From Bradyrhizobium sp. Rc3b (lineage in GTDB: Bacteria; Pseudomonadota; Alphaproteobacteria; Rhizobiales; Xanthobacteraceae): 64,000 nt of DNA. Below, piece after piece: positions 17,372 to 27,497 of this stretch. The number at the start of each line of letters is the position of its first letter. The stretch's first letter is position 1. A model generated the notes under the pieces. It was not told the origin of the DNA. It did not search any database and saw only the letters and a list, made by a program, of their open reading frames with translations. A program made the position numbers and the translations under genes. The DNA lies in contig NZ_FOUS01000004.1 in the NCBI RefSeq assembly GCF_900114915.1, positions 62,001 through 126,000 on the forward strand. Reading direction: 5' to 3'.

Positions 17372-18067
17372 CTACTCCTCCTCGTCTTCCTGCTTCTTGC
17401 CGCCGAGCGTCTTCAGCTTGGCGAACACGGCGTCGAGGTTGAGGTCGTCGCTCGATCGCTCGGCCGGCTCGAACTCGTCCTTCTTGGTGGTCTCGGAAGC
17501 CGGCAGCAGCGTGGCGCCGCCATAGGCTGCGTCGATCGGCTTCTCCTTGGCGGCGCGCGCCACCTCGAAATCGAGCTCGATCTGCGAGCAGAGGCCGAGG
17601 GTGACGGGGTCGATCGGGGTCAGCTGGGAGGTGTTCCAGTGGGTGCGGTCCCGTACGCTCGCGATGGTGCTCTTGGTGGTGCCGACCAGGCGCATGATCT
17701 GGGCGTCCTTGAGCTCGGCATGGTTGCGCAGCAGCCAGAGGATGGCGCTCGGACGCTCATGGCGGCGCGAGACCGGAGTGTAGCGCGGGCCCTTGCGCTT
17801 GGGCTGGGGCGGCAGCACCACCTTGCTCTCCTGGAGGCGGAGCCGATAATCCGGATTCCGCTCGCCCTTCTCGATCTCCTCGCGGGTCAGCTGGCCGTTG
17901 GAGAGGGGATCCATGCCCTTGATGCCCTGGGCAGCATCGCCGTCGGCGATCGCGCGCACCTCGAGGGGATGCATCTTGGTGAAATCGGCGACCTGATCGA
18001 AGGTCAGCGCGGTGTTGTCGAGCAGCCAGACGGCGGTCGCCTTGGGCATCAGAGGTGCGTTGCTCAT
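17372..18067 (-). CDS. trcR: TrcR-family cell-cycle transcriptional regulator (DUF1013)
   Basis: A 231-residue DUF1013 protein, the family of Caulobacter TrcR, which binds RNA polymerase and supports cell-cycle gene transcription. ATG 18067 (MSNAPLMPKATAVWLLDNTA) has AAGGAGAT upstream; the open frame continues upstream without protein-like sequence. Two helix-turn-helix-like segments are visible: LTFDQVADFTKMHPLEVRAI at the N-terminus, and the WLLRNHAELKDAQIMRLVGT / TKSTIASVRDR region in the middle. An acidic C-terminal tail (KKQEDEEE) closes it. It is divergent from ispH and has its own terminator. Confidence 0.9.
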   Translation of the reverse strand: MSNAPLMPKATAVWLLDNTALTFDQVADFTKMHPLEVRAIADGDAAQGIKGMDPLSNGQLTREEIEKGERNPDYRLRLQESKVVLPPQPKRKGPRYTPVSRRHERPSAILWLLRNHAELKDAQIMRLVGTTKSTIASVRDRTHWNTSQLTPIDPVTLGLCSQIELDFEVARAAKEKPIDAAYGGATLLPASETTKKDEFEPAERSSDDLNLDAVFAKLKTLGGKKQEDEEE

Positions 18068-18144
18068 GGCAAATCTCCTTTGTGCTTCGCCCACCCCTCT
18101 GGAGGCGAAACCGGTGGTCATCAGCGATGACTGGGAATTCGCGC

Positions 18145-18174
18145 TATATAAGCCCGGAGGGGGTAGCCACGCAA
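18145..18174 (-). promoter_or_regulatory. candidate sigma-70-type promoter for trcR
   Basis: On the minus strand, TTGCGT (18169-18174) and TATATA (18145-18150) are separated by 18 bases, and the -10 box lies about 78 bp upstream of the ATG. Consensus similarity only. Confidence 0.4.
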
Positions 18175-18310
18175 TGGTTCTGCTATAGATAGTGCCTTGA
18201 CAGCGCCCGAAAGGGGGCCCAATTCCCTGTAAGCTCGTACCCAAGCCCTATTCCATTCATCGACCGCTTCCCGCCCATTTGGCGAGGTGATTCGGTCCCG
18301 AGATCGCTCA

Positions 18311-19279
18311 ATGTCAGCCAAACCAGACCTCAAGATCGTGCTTTGTTCTCCCCGTGGCTTCTGCGCCGGGGTGGTCCGGGCGATCGACACCGTGGAACGG
18401 GCGCTCGATAAGTACGGCGCCCCCGTCTATGTTCGCCATGAGATTGTGCACAACAAATATGTCGTCGACGGGTTGAAGAAAAAGGGTGCCATCTTCGTTG
18501 AGGAGCTCGCCGAAATCCCGGAAAACACCACCGCGCCGGTGGTATTCTCGGCCCATGGCGTGCCGAAATCGGTTCCGGCCGATGCCCAGTCCCGCAATTT
18601 GTTCTCGCTGGATGCGACCTGCCCGCTGGTCACCAAGGTGCACCGCGAGGCCGCGATCCACTTCAAGCGTGGCCGCGAGATCTTCCTGATCGGCCACTCC
18701 CATCATCCCGAGGTGGTCGGCACGCTCGGCCAGCTTCCGACCGGCGCCGTGACCCTGATCGAGACCGCCGAGGATGCCAAGACGATCTCCCCGAAGGACC
18801 CCAACAACCTCGCCTTCGTGACCCAGACCACGCTGTCGATCGACGACACCGCGGAGATCGTGGCGCTGCTGAAGGAGCGCTTCCCGAACATCAACGGGCC
18901 GCACAAGGAAGACATCTGCTACGCCACCACCAACCGCCAGCTCGCGGTGAAGAAGGTGGCGCCGGTGGTCGACGCGCTCATCGTCGTCGGTGCTCCCAAT
19001 TCGTCGAACTCGCAGCGCCTGCGCGAGGTCGCCGAGCGCGAGGGCTGCCGGATCGCGGTGCTGGCGCAGCGCGCCACCGACATCGACTGGGACAAGTTCG
19101 GCAACATTTCGAGCCTCGGCATCACTGCGGGCGCTTCCGCGCCGGAAGTGATCGTCGAAGAGATCATGGACGCCTTCGCCGAGCGCTACACGCTGCATGT
19201 GGAGACGGTCTCGGCCGCTGAGGAGAACGAGTTCTTCCCGCTGCCGCGTCAGGTGCGCCCCGAAGCCGCCGCCGAGTAG
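18311..19279 (+). CDS. ispH: 4-hydroxy-3-methylbut-2-enyl diphosphate reductase
   Basis: A 322-residue IspH (LytB), the last enzyme of the MEP isoprenoid pathway, which reduces HMBPP to IPP and DMAPP with a [4Fe-4S] cluster. The three cluster cysteines are in [12 protein letters not shown] (Cys18), [11 protein letters not shown] and [11 protein letters not shown]; the substrate-binding NSSNSQRL is also present. ATG 18311 ([16 protein letters not shown]) is preferred over an earlier in-frame start eight codons upstream. It leads a cluster with thrB (6 bp gap) and rnhA, and is divergent from trcR. Confidence 0.96.
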   Translation: MSAKPDLKIVLCSPRGFCAGVVRAIDTVERALDKYGAPVYVRHEIVHNKYVVDGLKKKGAIFVEELAEIPENTTAPVVFSAHGVPKSVPADAQSRNLFSLDATCPLVTKVHREAAIHFKRGREIFLIGHSHHPEVVGTLGQLPTGAVTLIETAEDAKTISPKDPNNLAFVTQTTLSIDDTAEIVALLKERFPNINGPHKEDICYATTNRQLAVKKVAPVVDALIVVGAPNSSNSQRLREVAEREGCRIAVLAQRATDIDWDKFGNISSLGITAGASAPEVIVEEIMDAFAERYTLHVETVSAAEENEFFPLPRQVRPEAAAE

Positions 19280-19285
19280 ACCTTT

Positions 19286-20269
19286 ATGGCGGTCTACACC
19301 GACGTTGCCGCCGACGAGCTTGCGGATTTCCTGAAGCAATACGAGCTCGGCGAATTGCTCTCCTACAAGGGCATCGCCGAGGGCGTTGAGAACACCAACT
19401 TCCTGCTGCATACCAGCCAGGGGTCGTTCATCCTCACGCTCTACGAGAAGCGCGTGGCGAAGAACGATTTGCCGTTCTTCCTCGCGCTGATGACGCATCT
19501 GGCCGAGCACGGCATCAACTGCCCGCTGCCGGTGAAGGGAAGAGACGGCGAGGCATTGCGCGAGCTGTCCGGGCGTCCCGCGGCGATCATCACCTTTCTC
19601 GAAGGCATGTGGCCGCGCAAGCCGAACGTCGCCCATTGCGCCGGCGTCGGTGCGGCGCTGGCGAAGATGCATCTGGCCGGCGCGAACTTTGCGGTTCGGC
19701 GCGCCAACGCGCTGTCGGTCGCGGGCTGGCGGCCGCTGTTCGATGCGGCCTCGAACCGTGCCGATGAGGTGCAGTCGGGCCTGCGCGCGTTCCTGGCGAC
19801 CGAGCTCGACCATCTCTCGAGCGGGATCTGGCCGGATAATCTGCCTGAGGGCGTGATCCACGCCGACCTCTTCAACGACAACGTCTTCTTCCTCGGTGAC
19901 CAGCTCTCGGGGATCATCGACTTCACCTTCGCCTGCAACGACATGCTGGCCTATGACGTCGCGATCTGCCTCAACGCCTGGTGCTTCGAGCCGGATCATT
20001 CCTTCAACGTCACCAAGGCGCGCGCCTTCCTCAACGCCTATGGCCGCGTGCGAAAGCTTTCGGAGGCGGAGGAGGCCGCGCTGCCGCTGCTGGCGCGTGG
20101 TGCTGCGATCCGCTTCCTGCTGACGCGGCTGGTGGACTGGCTCAACGTGCCGCCCGGCGCGCTGGTCAAGCCGAAGGACCCGCTGGAATATTTTCGCAAG
20201 CTGCGCTTCCACCAGAGCGTGACGAGCGTACGCGATTACGGGCTGATGCCGTCAGGATTGGTCGCGTGA
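19286..20269 (+). CDS. thrB: homoserine kinase, aminoglycoside-phosphotransferase type
   Basis: A 327-residue homoserine kinase of the alphaproteobacterial ThrB class, which has the APH/choline-kinase fold rather than the GHMP fold. It phosphorylates L-homoserine in threonine synthesis. Landmarks are the N-terminal [16 protein letters not shown], the [13 protein letters not shown] loop, the catalytic [13 protein letters not shown] (H-x-D-x5-N) and the metal-binding [11 protein letters not shown] (D-F). ATG 19286 follows the ispH stop by six bases, and the end overlaps rnhA as GTGA, so the three genes are probably cotranscribed. Confidence 0.95.
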   Translation: MAVYTDVAADELADFLKQYELGELLSYKGIAEGVENTNFLLHTSQGSFILTLYEKRVAKNDLPFFLALMTHLAEHGINCPLPVKGRDGEALRELSGRPAAIITFLEGMWPRKPNVAHCAGVGAALAKMHLAGANFAVRRANALSVAGWRPLFDAASNRADEVQSGLRAFLATELDHLSSGIWPDNLPEGVIHADLFNDNVFFLGDQLSGIIDFTFACNDMLAYDVAICLNAWCFEPDHSFNVTKARAFLNAYGRVRKLSEAEEAALPLLARGAAIRFLLTRLVDWLNVPPGALVKPKDPLEYFRKLRFHQSVTSVRDYGLMPSGLVA

Positions 20270-20730
20270 GCGAAAAGCCCGTCGTCACGATCTATACCGA
20301 TGGCGCCTGCTCGGGAAACCCCGGGCCGGGCGGCTGGGGCGCGATCCTGAAGTTCGACGACAAGGAAAAAGAGCTGAACGGCGGCGAGCGCCACACCACC
20401 AACAACCAGATGGAGCTGATGGCGGCGATCTCCGCGCTCGAGGCGCTGAAGAAGCCGTGCACGGTCGATCTCTACACCGACAGCCAGTATGTCCGGCAGG
20501 GCATCACCGGCTGGATCTTCGGCTGGAAGCGCAACGGCTGGCGCACCGCCGACAAGAAGCCGGTGAAGAATGTCGAGCTATGGCAGCGCCTGGATGCCGC
20601 GCTGAAGCAGCATGAGGTCCGCTGGCACTGGGTCAAGGGCCATGCCGGCCACCCCGAGAACGAGCGCGCGGACCAGCTGGCGCGCGACGGGATCGTGAAG
20701 GCGCGGTTGCAGCAGCGGCTGGCGGAGTAG
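20266..20730 (+). CDS. rnhA: ribonuclease HI
   Basis: A 154-residue RNase HI, which cuts the RNA strand of RNA-DNA hybrids. GTG 20266 overlaps the thrB stop (GTGA), placing the start at [20 protein letters not shown]; nothing upstream in this frame is protein-like. The acidic metal site is present: Asp12 (YTDGAC), Glu in NNQMELMAA, Asp in LYTDSQYV and Asp in ENERADQLA, with the loop His in KGHAGHPE. The basic handle region ([16 protein letters not shown]) is intact. Coupling to thrB is typical of alphaproteobacteria. Confidence 0.96.
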   Translation: MSEKPVVTIYTDGACSGNPGPGGWGAILKFDDKEKELNGGERHTTNNQMELMAAISALEALKKPCTVDLYTDSQYVRQGITGWIFGWKRNGWRTADKKPVKNVELWQRLDAALKQHEVRWHWVKGHAGHPENERADQLARDGIVKARLQQRLAE

Positions 20731-20781
20731 GGGCTCGATGTGTCGGCGGTGCAGCTCGGTCTCGCTGCCGTCGCCGGTTTC

Positions 20782-20872
20782 GTAGGGTGGGCAAAGCGAA
20801 GCGTGCCCACGGGTTCTTCTAATTCGAGGAAAGAGGTGGGCACGGCGCTGACGCGCCTTTGCCCACCCTACG
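20782..20872. repeat. dispersed inverted repeat, GTAGGGTGGGCAAAG family
   Basis: GTAGGGTGGGCAAAGCG (20782-20798) pairs with CGCCTTTGCCCACCCTAC (20854-20871), and GCGTGCCCAC pairs with GTGGGCACGGC inside. It is the second copy of the family at 2551-2674, and again lies between convergent genes (rnhA and the peroxiredoxin). Confidence 0.82.
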
Positions 20873-20888
20873 GCACTTTCGCCGCGGC

Positions 20889-21374
20889 TCAGAGCTGCCC
20901 GAGCAGCGTATCGCCGCCGGAGACCTCGACCTTGCCGGGCATTGCCTCGAGGTTGAGCTTCTTGACCACGCCGTCCTCGACCAGCATCGAATAGCGCTTG
21001 GAGCGGATGCCGAGGCCGTTGGCGGAGGCGTCCAGCTCCATGCCGATCGCCTTGGTGAAATCGGCGTTGCCGTCAGCGAGGAAGATGGCCTCGTCGCGCT
21101 GGTCGGTGTCGCGCTTCCAGGCGTTCATGACGAAGGCGTCGTTGACGGAGACGATGGCGATGCTGTCGACGCCCTTGTCCTTCAGGGCATAGGCGTTGAG
21201 GAAGATGCTCGGCAGATGCATCTTGTGGCAAGTGCCGGTATAAGCGCCGGGCACCGCGAACAGCGCCACCTTCTTGCCCTTGAAGATATCGTCAGTGGTC
21301 TTCACTTGCGGGCCTTCCGCCGTCATCACGCGGAATTTCGCCTCGGGCAGCTTGTCGCCAGTCTGGATCGCCAT
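20889..21374 (-). CDS. peroxiredoxin, Prx5 type
   Basis: A 161-residue thiol peroxidase of the Prx5 (AhpC/TSA) class. ATG 21374 opens MAIQTGDKLPEAKF; an upstream in-frame start would add 19 residues that do not fit the family. The peroxidatic Cys49 lies in VPGAYTGTCHKMHLPS, the Prx5 signature with the P-x3-T-x2-C triad. No second cysteine is present, so recycling needs an external thiol such as glutathione or glutaredoxin. The C-terminus carries YSMLVEDGVVKKLNLE. It reduces hydrogen peroxide and alkyl hydroperoxides in the cytoplasm. Confidence 0.93.
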   Translation of the reverse strand: MAIQTGDKLPEAKFRVMTAEGPQVKTTDDIFKGKKVALFAVPGAYTGTCHKMHLPSIFLNAYALKDKGVDSIAIVSVNDAFVMNAWKRDTDQRDEAIFLADGNADFTKAIGMELDASANGLGIRSKRYSMLVEDGVVKKLNLEAMPGKVEVSGGDTLLGQL

Positions 21375-21482
21375 TGTCGGTCTCCCTGAATATCGATCCC
21401 GCTTATTAGACCGTGCGGCGGGCCTGCACAATATTGCCGGCGGGCGAAGCGGTGAGGGTGGGTCCCTTTCACCGTGATGTCA

Positions 21483-22037
21483 TCAGCCGGCGAAGCCCCC
21501 CTTGTCGAGAAAGGCCTGCTCTTCCTCGGTGCTGTCGCGGCCGAGCAGGCGGTTGCGGTGGGGAAACCGGCCGAACCGCTGAATGATGTCGGCGTGCTCC
21601 CGGGCGTATTTCAGGTTTTCGGCATTCTCGGTGTTCTGAAACAGCGCGACGCAACGCAGCTGGTCGGGCAGGTGCTCGGAATGCATGAAGGGCAAATAAA
21701 GGAATTCGAGCAGGACCGGATCGATCCTGCCAGCGACCCCGCGATCAATCGCCCGGCGGGCGACGTCGCGCGCCTGGGCATCGCTGGCAAAGGCCTGGGG
21801 CGTGCCGCGGAACATGTTGCGGGGGAATTGGTCGAGCACGATGACCAGCGCGAGTGCGCCGTCATCGCTTGCCTCCCATGACGCGAGCTCGCCGGCGACC
21901 GCCTTCTGCCACAAAGCAAGGAAGCGGCGCCTGACCTCGGCGTCGAAGGCCTGGTTGCGCTTGTACCAGCGCTCGCGGCCGGCCTCGCGCCAGAAGGCGA
22001 GAATGCCTGATGGCGCGATATCGTCGACGACAGTCAT
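21483..22037 (-). CDS. DUF924 family protein
   Basis: A 184-residue DUF924 protein. The family core IVLDQFPRNMFRGTPQAFAS is intact, as are the N-terminal ILAFWREAGRERWYKRN and the helical FLYLPFMHSEHLPDQLRCV segment. DUF924 proteins are all-helical with a TPR-like fold and have no assigned reaction. ATG 22037 lies 15 bp after the stop of the fadD gene on the same strand, so the two are probably cotranscribed, with DUF924 second. No signal peptide is seen; it is cytoplasmic. Confidence 0.9.
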   Translation of the reverse strand: MTVVDDIAPSGILAFWREAGRERWYKRNQAFDAEVRRRFLALWQKAVAGELASWEASDDGALALVIVLDQFPRNMFRGTPQAFASDAQARDVARRAIDRGVAGRIDPVLLEFLYLPFMHSEHLPDQLRCVALFQNTENAENLKYAREHADIIQRFGRFPHRNRLLGRDSTEEEQAFLDKGGFAG

Positions 22038-22052
22038 GAACCGCAGACGCGC

Positions 22053-23738
22053 TTACGCCGCCTGAGCTTTCTTCTCGTCGCGCAGTTCGCGTCGCAGGAT
22101 CTTGCCGACATTGGTCTTGGGCAGGTCGCTGCGGAATTCGATGTGCTTGGGCACCTTGTAGCCGGTGAGCTGCTCGTGACAGAATTTGATCACGGCCTCG
22201 GCAGTGAGGTTTTGATCCTTCTTCACCACGAAAGCCTTCACCGCTTCGCCCGACTTGGAATCGGGGATGCCGATCACGGCGCATTCGAGCACGCCCGGAT
22301 GGCTCGCGATCACTTCCTCGATCTCGTTGGGATAGACGTTGAAGCCTGAGACCAGGATCATGTCCTTCTTGCGGTCGACGATCTTGGTGTAGCCCTTCTC
22401 GTCCATGATGCCGATGTCGCCGGTACGGAAATAGCCGTCCGCGGTCATCACCTTCGCGGTCTCCTCGGGCCTGTTCCAGTAGCCCGACATCACCTGCGGA
22501 CCCTTGGCACAGATCTCGCCGGCCTGGCCGAGCGGCACTTCGTTGCCGTCGTCGTCGCGGATCGAGATGTAGGTCGACGGCACGGGAATGCCGATCGTCC
22601 CCGTGAACTCGGTTGCCGTTGCCGGATTGCAGGTCAGCGTCGGCGAAGTCTCCGACAGGCCGTAACCCTCGGCGATGAAGCAGCCGGTGATCGCTTTCCA
22701 TTGGTCGGCCACGGGGCGCTGCACCGCCATGCCGCCGCCGTTGGAGATCTTCAGCTTGGAGAAGTCGAGCTTCTTGAAATCAGGGTGGTGCATCAGGCCG
22801 TTGTAGAGCGTGTTCACGGCCGGGAAGCTGTTGACCTGGTATTTCGCCAGCTCCTTGACGAAGCCGGCGATGTCGCGCGGGTTGGGGATCAGGAGATTGC
22901 AGCCGCCGGCGCGCACCGCGAGCAGGTAGCAGGCCGTCAGCGCGAAAATGTGATAGAGCGGCAGCGCGCAGACGATCATGAGCTGGTCGACATGCGGCGG
23001 CGCGGCGAGCGCCGGCTGGAGCCAGGCGTCGTTCTGCAGGACGTTGGCGACGATGTTGCGGTGGAGCAGGGTGGCGCCCTTGGAGACGCCGGTGGTGCCG
23101 CCGGTATATTGCAGGAAGGCGACGTCGCCCGGCGAGAGTTTTGGCTTGTTGAAGGTCATGCCGCGGCCGGCCGACACCGCATCGTTGAAAGAGACCGAGC
23201 CCGGCAGCGACCATGCCGGTACCATCTTCTTGACGCGGCGGACGACGAGATTGACGATCACGCCCTTGAAGCCGAGCAGATCGCCCATGCTGCCGACGAT
23301 GACGTGCTTCACCTGCGTCTTGGCGATCACCTGCTCGACGGTGTGGGCGAAATTCTCCAGCACGATGATGGCTTCGGCGCCGGAATCCTTGAGCTGGTGC
23401 TCGAGCTCACGCGGCGTGTAGAGCGGATTGACGTTGACCACCGCGAAGCCGGCGCGCAGCACCGCGGCGGTCGCGATCGGATATTGCAGCACGTTCGGCA
23501 TCATGATGGCGACGCGGGCGCCGCGCTGCAGTCCGCGGCCCTGCAAATAGGCGCCGAGCGCGACCGACATCTGGTCGAGGTCGCGGTAGCTGATGGACTT
23601 GTCCATGCAGATGAACGCCTTGCGGTCGGCGAACTTGGTGAAGCTCTCCTCCAGCAGATCGACCAGCGATGCGTATTGGGTCGGCTCGATATCGGCGGGC
23701 ACGCCGGGCGGATATTGCTTGAGCCAGATGCGCTCCAT
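22053..23738 (-). CDS. fadD: long-chain fatty acid-CoA ligase
   Basis: A 561-residue FadD, which activates long-chain fatty acids to acyl-CoA for beta-oxidation at the inner membrane. ATG 23738 has GGGGAGTTTTCC upstream. The start MERIWLKQYPPGVPADI is typical of proteobacterial FadD. The P-loop QYTGGTTGVSKGATL, the EGYGLSETSP adenylate motif, the YFRTGDIGIMDEKGY hinge region and the FAD motif around VSGFNVYPNEIEEVI are visible, and the catalytic lysine lies in LPKTNVGKILRREL. It leads the DUF924 gene. Confidence 0.94.
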   Translation of the reverse strand: MERIWLKQYPPGVPADIEPTQYASLVDLLEESFTKFADRKAFICMDKSISYRDLDQMSVALGAYLQGRGLQRGARVAIMMPNVLQYPIATAAVLRAGFAVVNVNPLYTPRELEHQLKDSGAEAIIVLENFAHTVEQVIAKTQVKHVIVGSMGDLLGFKGVIVNLVVRRVKKMVPAWSLPGSVSFNDAVSAGRGMTFNKPKLSPGDVAFLQYTGGTTGVSKGATLLHRNIVANVLQNDAWLQPALAAPPHVDQLMIVCALPLYHIFALTACYLLAVRAGGCNLLIPNPRDIAGFVKELAKYQVNSFPAVNTLYNGLMHHPDFKKLDFSKLKISNGGGMAVQRPVADQWKAITGCFIAEGYGLSETSPTLTCNPATATEFTGTIGIPVPSTYISIRDDDGNEVPLGQAGEICAKGPQVMSGYWNRPEETAKVMTADGYFRTGDIGIMDEKGYTKIVDRKKDMILVSGFNVYPNEIEEVIASHPGVLECAVIGIPDSKSGEAVKAFVVKKDQNLTAEAVIKFCHEQLTGYKVPKHIEFRSDLPKTNVGKILRRELRDEKKAQAA

Positions 23739-23926
23739 GGAAAACTCCCCTCATCTACCAGAGCCCGTTGTGTCTCGGGCTTGCCTCATTGCCGCCAGTA
23801 TCGAGCCTGCCGGAACGGGTGGCAAGTCGTCGAGGCTTAAGACATAGGTCAGGAAGTGGCTACTGGAATCGTCGATACCGCGCTGCCGCAGGTGCGAATC
23901 GCGGGGGGGCCCGGTTCGGCGCGCCG

Positions 23927-25426
23927 TTAACTGTTGTTGGCCGGCTTGGCCGCGGGCTTGGTTGCGGCCTTGGGCTTGGCGGGCTTCGGATCGCTGCTTG
24001 CCGCAGGCTTCTCGGCGGGTTTTGCCGCCGCATCGTGCTTGGCGGCGGCATGCTTGGGCGCCGCCGGCTTAGCCGCAGTCTTCGCGTCGCTCTTATCGTT
24101 GCTCTTATCGTTTTTCTTGGCCTCAGCCGGCTTGGCAACAGGCTTCACGGCCGCCGTCTTGGTGTCCTTCGCGGCGTCCTTGCCCGCGTCTTTCGGCTTG
24201 TCGGCCGCGTCAGGCTTCTTGGCCACGCGCGACTTCTTGCCACGCGGCTTGGACGCCGTCTGCTGGTCGGCATCGGCCGCGACCGCCGCGATCAGGGCGG
24301 TGCCGGTGCGGGTCGGGCCGGTATAGACCAGCACGGGCTCGGTCGCCGCCGGAGCCGAGGCCATCAGCTCGGAGGCCTTCATCAGGGGCGGCTGGAGGCC
24401 GGCGGTGAAGAAGGTCACCTGGGCTTCGCCGCCGGTGGCCGAGGCCGATCCGCTGGGGCCGCCATTGGCCGCAATCAGCGCATCGTCGTCGTCGCTGGCC
24501 GGCCGCTTGCGATGGCCGCCGCACATCTCGTCGCGCAGGTTCGGCGGCGAGGCATCGACCGGCACGAGATTATCGACCGTGCCGAGCGAGGGGCGCAGCC
24601 ACGTCAGATTGTCCTGGCCGAAGCCGCGCTCCAGCAACTGCGCCGCCTTCACCGCGCGCGCAGTGCCGGAATTGGCGCCGAGCACCACCGCGATCAGCCG
24701 GCGGCCGTTGCGCGTGGCCGAGGCGACGAGGTTGTAGCCGGAGGCGCAAATGAAGCCGGTCTTGAAACCGTCGGCGCCGGGATAGCGGCCGATCAGCTTG
24801 TTGAAATTGCCGGTGGTGCGCTTGCCGAAGCGGATCGCCGGGATGTGCACGAAGTATTCGTATTCCGGCAGGTCGCGCAGGAACGAGCGGGCGAGGATGC
24901 CGAGGTCGCGCGCCGACGTGATCTGGCCGTCTGCGGGCAGGCCGTTCGGATTGACGTAGCTGGTCTGCGTCATGCCGAGCTTCTTCGCGGTGTCGTTCAT
25001 GATCGCGGAGAAACCGTCGATCGAACCGCCGACGCCTTCGGCGAGCACCACGGCCATGTCGTTCGCCGACTTGACCATCATCATCTTCAGCGCGTTGTCG
25101 ACGGTGAGCTGCGTTCCCGGACGGAACCCCATCTTCGAGGGCGACTGCGAGGCCGCCGTCGGCGAAACCGTGAGCAGCGTGTCGAGCGTCAACCGGCCGT
25201 CCTTGACCGCCCTCAACGTCACATAGGCTGTCATGATCTTGGTGACGGAGGCCGGATACCAGGGAATGGTCGCGTTCTCGGCCTGCAACACCTTGCCAGT
25301 GTCGGCCTCGATCAGCAGCAGCGCTTCGGCGCTCACCGCGCGCGGCGCCAGCAGCGCGGCACATGCGAGGCTCGCAGCGAACAGGTTGAACAGGGATTTG
25401 CGAAGCAGCGGGCGTAGGGCGTGCAC
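23927..25426 (-). CDS. D-alanyl-D-alanine carboxypeptidase with long Lys/Ala/Pro tail
   Basis: A 499-residue S11 penicillin-binding protein that trims the terminal D-Ala of peptidoglycan stem peptides. The start is GTG 25426; a signal peptide ends at PRAVSA (residue 33). The catalytic triad of motifs is S60-V-T-K63, S120-A-N122 and K222-T-G224. The peptidase domain ends near residue 260, and a linker with a CGGHRKRP motif follows. The last 130 residues or so are almost only Lys, Ala, Pro and Asp (KKSRVAKKPDAADKPKDAGK and similar), unlike the amphipathic anchor helix of standard DacA. That tail could bind anionic wall or membrane polymers. Confidence 0.92.
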   Translation of the reverse strand: MHALRPLLRKSLFNLFAASLACAALLAPRAVSAEALLLIEADTGKVLQAENATIPWYPASVTKIMTAYVTLRAVKDGRLTLDTLLTVSPTAASQSPSKMGFRPGTQLTVDNALKMMMVKSANDMAVVLAEGVGGSIDGFSAIMNDTAKKLGMTQTSYVNPNGLPADGQITSARDLGILARSFLRDLPEYEYFVHIPAIRFGKRTTGNFNKLIGRYPGADGFKTGFICASGYNLVASATRNGRRLIAVVLGANSGTARAVKAAQLLERGFGQDNLTWLRPSLGTVDNLVPVDASPPNLRDEMCGGHRKRPASDDDDALIAANGGPSGSASATGGEAQVTFFTAGLQPPLMKASELMASAPAATEPVLVYTGPTRTGTALIAAVAADADQQTASKPRGKKSRVAKKPDAADKPKDAGKDAAKDTKTAAVKPVAKPAEAKKNDKSNDKSDAKTAAKPAAPKHAAAKHDAAAKPAEKPAASSDPKPAKPKAATKPAAKPANNS

Positions 25427-25615
25427 TATCCGATTCCGGTCCTTGGAGACCCGCCAGTTCCGGGCGGTGCTCGTGATCTGAGTGTCGGTTCTGAAATCCA
25501 GCGCCGCCGCTTGCGGCGCCGCAAACCTATACCGGCTGGTGCGTCGAGAACAGGGGCATGAGCGGGGTATTCCGCAATGAAATAGGCCGAATTTCGACGA
25601 TCCTGTGGGGACTTG

Positions 25616-27412
25616 CTAGGGGGATTTGGCAGCAGTCGCAGCAGCCTCAGCGGCTGTCACACTGGCCCGTGTGGTCTCGTGGACCATGAACTGGGCCCTG
25701 GCGAGCTCGGCGAAATGGCCGCTGTTGGCCACCAGTTCATCGAAAGTTCCGCTTTCGATCACCCGTCCGTTCTCGAACACCAGGATCCGCGTGGCGTTGC
25801 GGATGGTGGAGAGGCGGTGGGCGATCACGAAGGTGGTGCGGCCCTTCATCACTTCGTCGAGAGCGGCATTCACCTTGGCCTCGGTGACGGCGTCGAGCGC
25901 GGAGGTAGCCTCGTCCAAGATCAGGATCGGCGGGTCCTTCAACAGCGCGCGGGCGATCGACAGCCGCTGCCGCTCGCCGCCGGACAGCATGCGGCCGCGC
26001 TCGCCGGCATTGGTCTCGAAGCCGCCGCTGCGCTCGATGAAATCGAGCGCCTGCGCCCGCTCGGCCGCCTTGCGCATCTCGGCCTCGGTCGCGTCCGGCT
26101 TGCCGACCCGCAGATTCTCCTCGATCGAGCGGTTGAACAGCAGCGCCTCCTGGAACACGACGCCGATATTCCGGCGCAGCGAGGTCAGCGTGACGCCGCG
26201 CACGTCCATGCCGTCGATCTTGATGATACCCGACTGCGGGTCGAAGGCGCGATGCAGAAGCGCGATCGCGGTGGATTTGCCGGCGCCGGTCGGGCCGACC
26301 AGCGCGATGGTCTGGCCGGGCAGTGCGGTGAAGGTGAGGTCCTCGATCGCCGGCCGCTTGCCGTCATAGGAAAAGGTGACGTCGTTGAACTCGACGAGAC
26401 CGGACAGCCTGCCGGCGTCGATCGCGTCGGGCCGGTCGTGCACCGCGGGCACGGCGTCAAGCACATTGAAGAACTCGCGCAGGCGGGGCGCTTCCATGAA
26501 CACGTTGTTGATGAAGCTCACCACCTGCTCGAGCTTCTGGATCAGCAGCGTCGCAAAGCTCACGAACATCACGATCTCACCGACCGAGGTCAGCCCCTGG
26601 TCGTGGAGCGCGATGCCGAGCGTGAAGATTGCGAGCACGGTGATGGTGGTGGAGGCACGCGTGATGACGGTGACGAGAGCCCACCACGACAGCACCGGCA
26701 TTTGCGCGGCGAGCAGCTCGTCGGCGACGGAGCGCAGTCCCTTCACCTCGGATTCGACGCGGACGAAGCTCTGCACCAGCGCGACATTGCCGAGCGCATC
26801 GGATGCGCGCGCGGACAGCTCGCTATATTGCTCCTCGACCGCCATCTGCATGCCGAAGGTCTTGCGCACCACGAAGGTCGTCAGTGCCGTGAAGACGATG
26901 CAGAGCACGAACAGCAGGATCGCCAATCGCCAGTTCAGGTAGAGCGACAGCGGCAGCAGCACCACGACCGAGAGGATCGCGGCAAAGTGCTCGCGGAAGA
27001 AGCCGAGCCACAGCCGCCACAAGGCGTCGGTGCCGTTGAGCATCACCTTCATCAGCCGGCCCGAATGGGTTCCGGAGTGGAAGGTCAGCGGCAATTGCAG
27101 GATGTGCTCGAAATAATCGGTCAGCACCGCCTGGCGCTGGCGGTGCGAGAGCCGGTCGGCCTGCAAGGCCACGAGCGCGCTGCAGAGAATGGTGAACAGC
27201 CCGAACGCGACCCAGGCTACCAGGAACGGCCAGGCCGAGCTCGACCCGGCCACGGTCTTGCCCGACAGCACGTCGACGATCCGCCCGAACAGCACGGGCT
27301 CGGCGAACTGCGAGCCCGCCAGCAGGAGGTTGGCGACCGCAAGCAGCCAGCCCAGCCGCGCCTCCTTGCCGAGCAGCTCGAGAACGCGGGTATAGAGACG
27401 GAGGATGGGCAT
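25616..27412 (-). CDS. ndvA: glucan ABC exporter, NdvA/ChvA family
   Basis: A 598-residue half-type ABC exporter fusing six membrane helices to an ATPase. The N-terminus [17 protein letters not shown] and [17 protein letters not shown] is the signature of the rhizobial ChvA/NdvA exporters, which move cyclic beta-glucan to the periplasm. The ATPase has Walker [17 protein letters not shown], signature [16 protein letters not shown], Walker [13 protein letters not shown] and the H-loop IAHRLST. In Bradyrhizobium the exported glucan is probably the beta-1,3/1,6 type; that is inferred from the genus. No glucan synthase gene is in view. Confidence 0.9.
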   Translation of the reverse strand: MPILRLYTRVLELLGKEARLGWLLAVANLLLAGSQFAEPVLFGRIVDVLSGKTVAGSSSAWPFLVAWVAFGLFTILCSALVALQADRLSHRQRQAVLTDYFEHILQLPLTFHSGTHSGRLMKVMLNGTDALWRLWLGFFREHFAAILSVVVLLPLSLYLNWRLAILLFVLCIVFTALTTFVVRKTFGMQMAVEEQYSELSARASDALGNVALVQSFVRVESEVKGLRSVADELLAAQMPVLSWWALVTVITRASTTITVLAIFTLGIALHDQGLTSVGEIVMFVSFATLLIQKLEQVVSFINNVFMEAPRLREFFNVLDAVPAVHDRPDAIDAGRLSGLVEFNDVTFSYDGKRPAIEDLTFTALPGQTIALVGPTGAGKSTAIALLHRAFDPQSGIIKIDGMDVRGVTLTSLRRNIGVVFQEALLFNRSIEENLRVGKPDATEAEMRKAAERAQALDFIERSGGFETNAGERGRMLSGGERQRLSIARALLKDPPILILDEATSALDAVTEAKVNAALDEVMKGRTTFVIAHRLSTIRNATRILVFENGRVIESGTFDELVANSGHFAELARAQFMVHETTRASVTAAEAAATAAKSP

Positions 27413-27497
27413 GCGGGCGACGAACTCGAGCGGATAACGGAGCCCGTATTTTAAGCAGGGATCGCGCGGGAGATATAGCGGAAGCTGTCAGTTTTTC

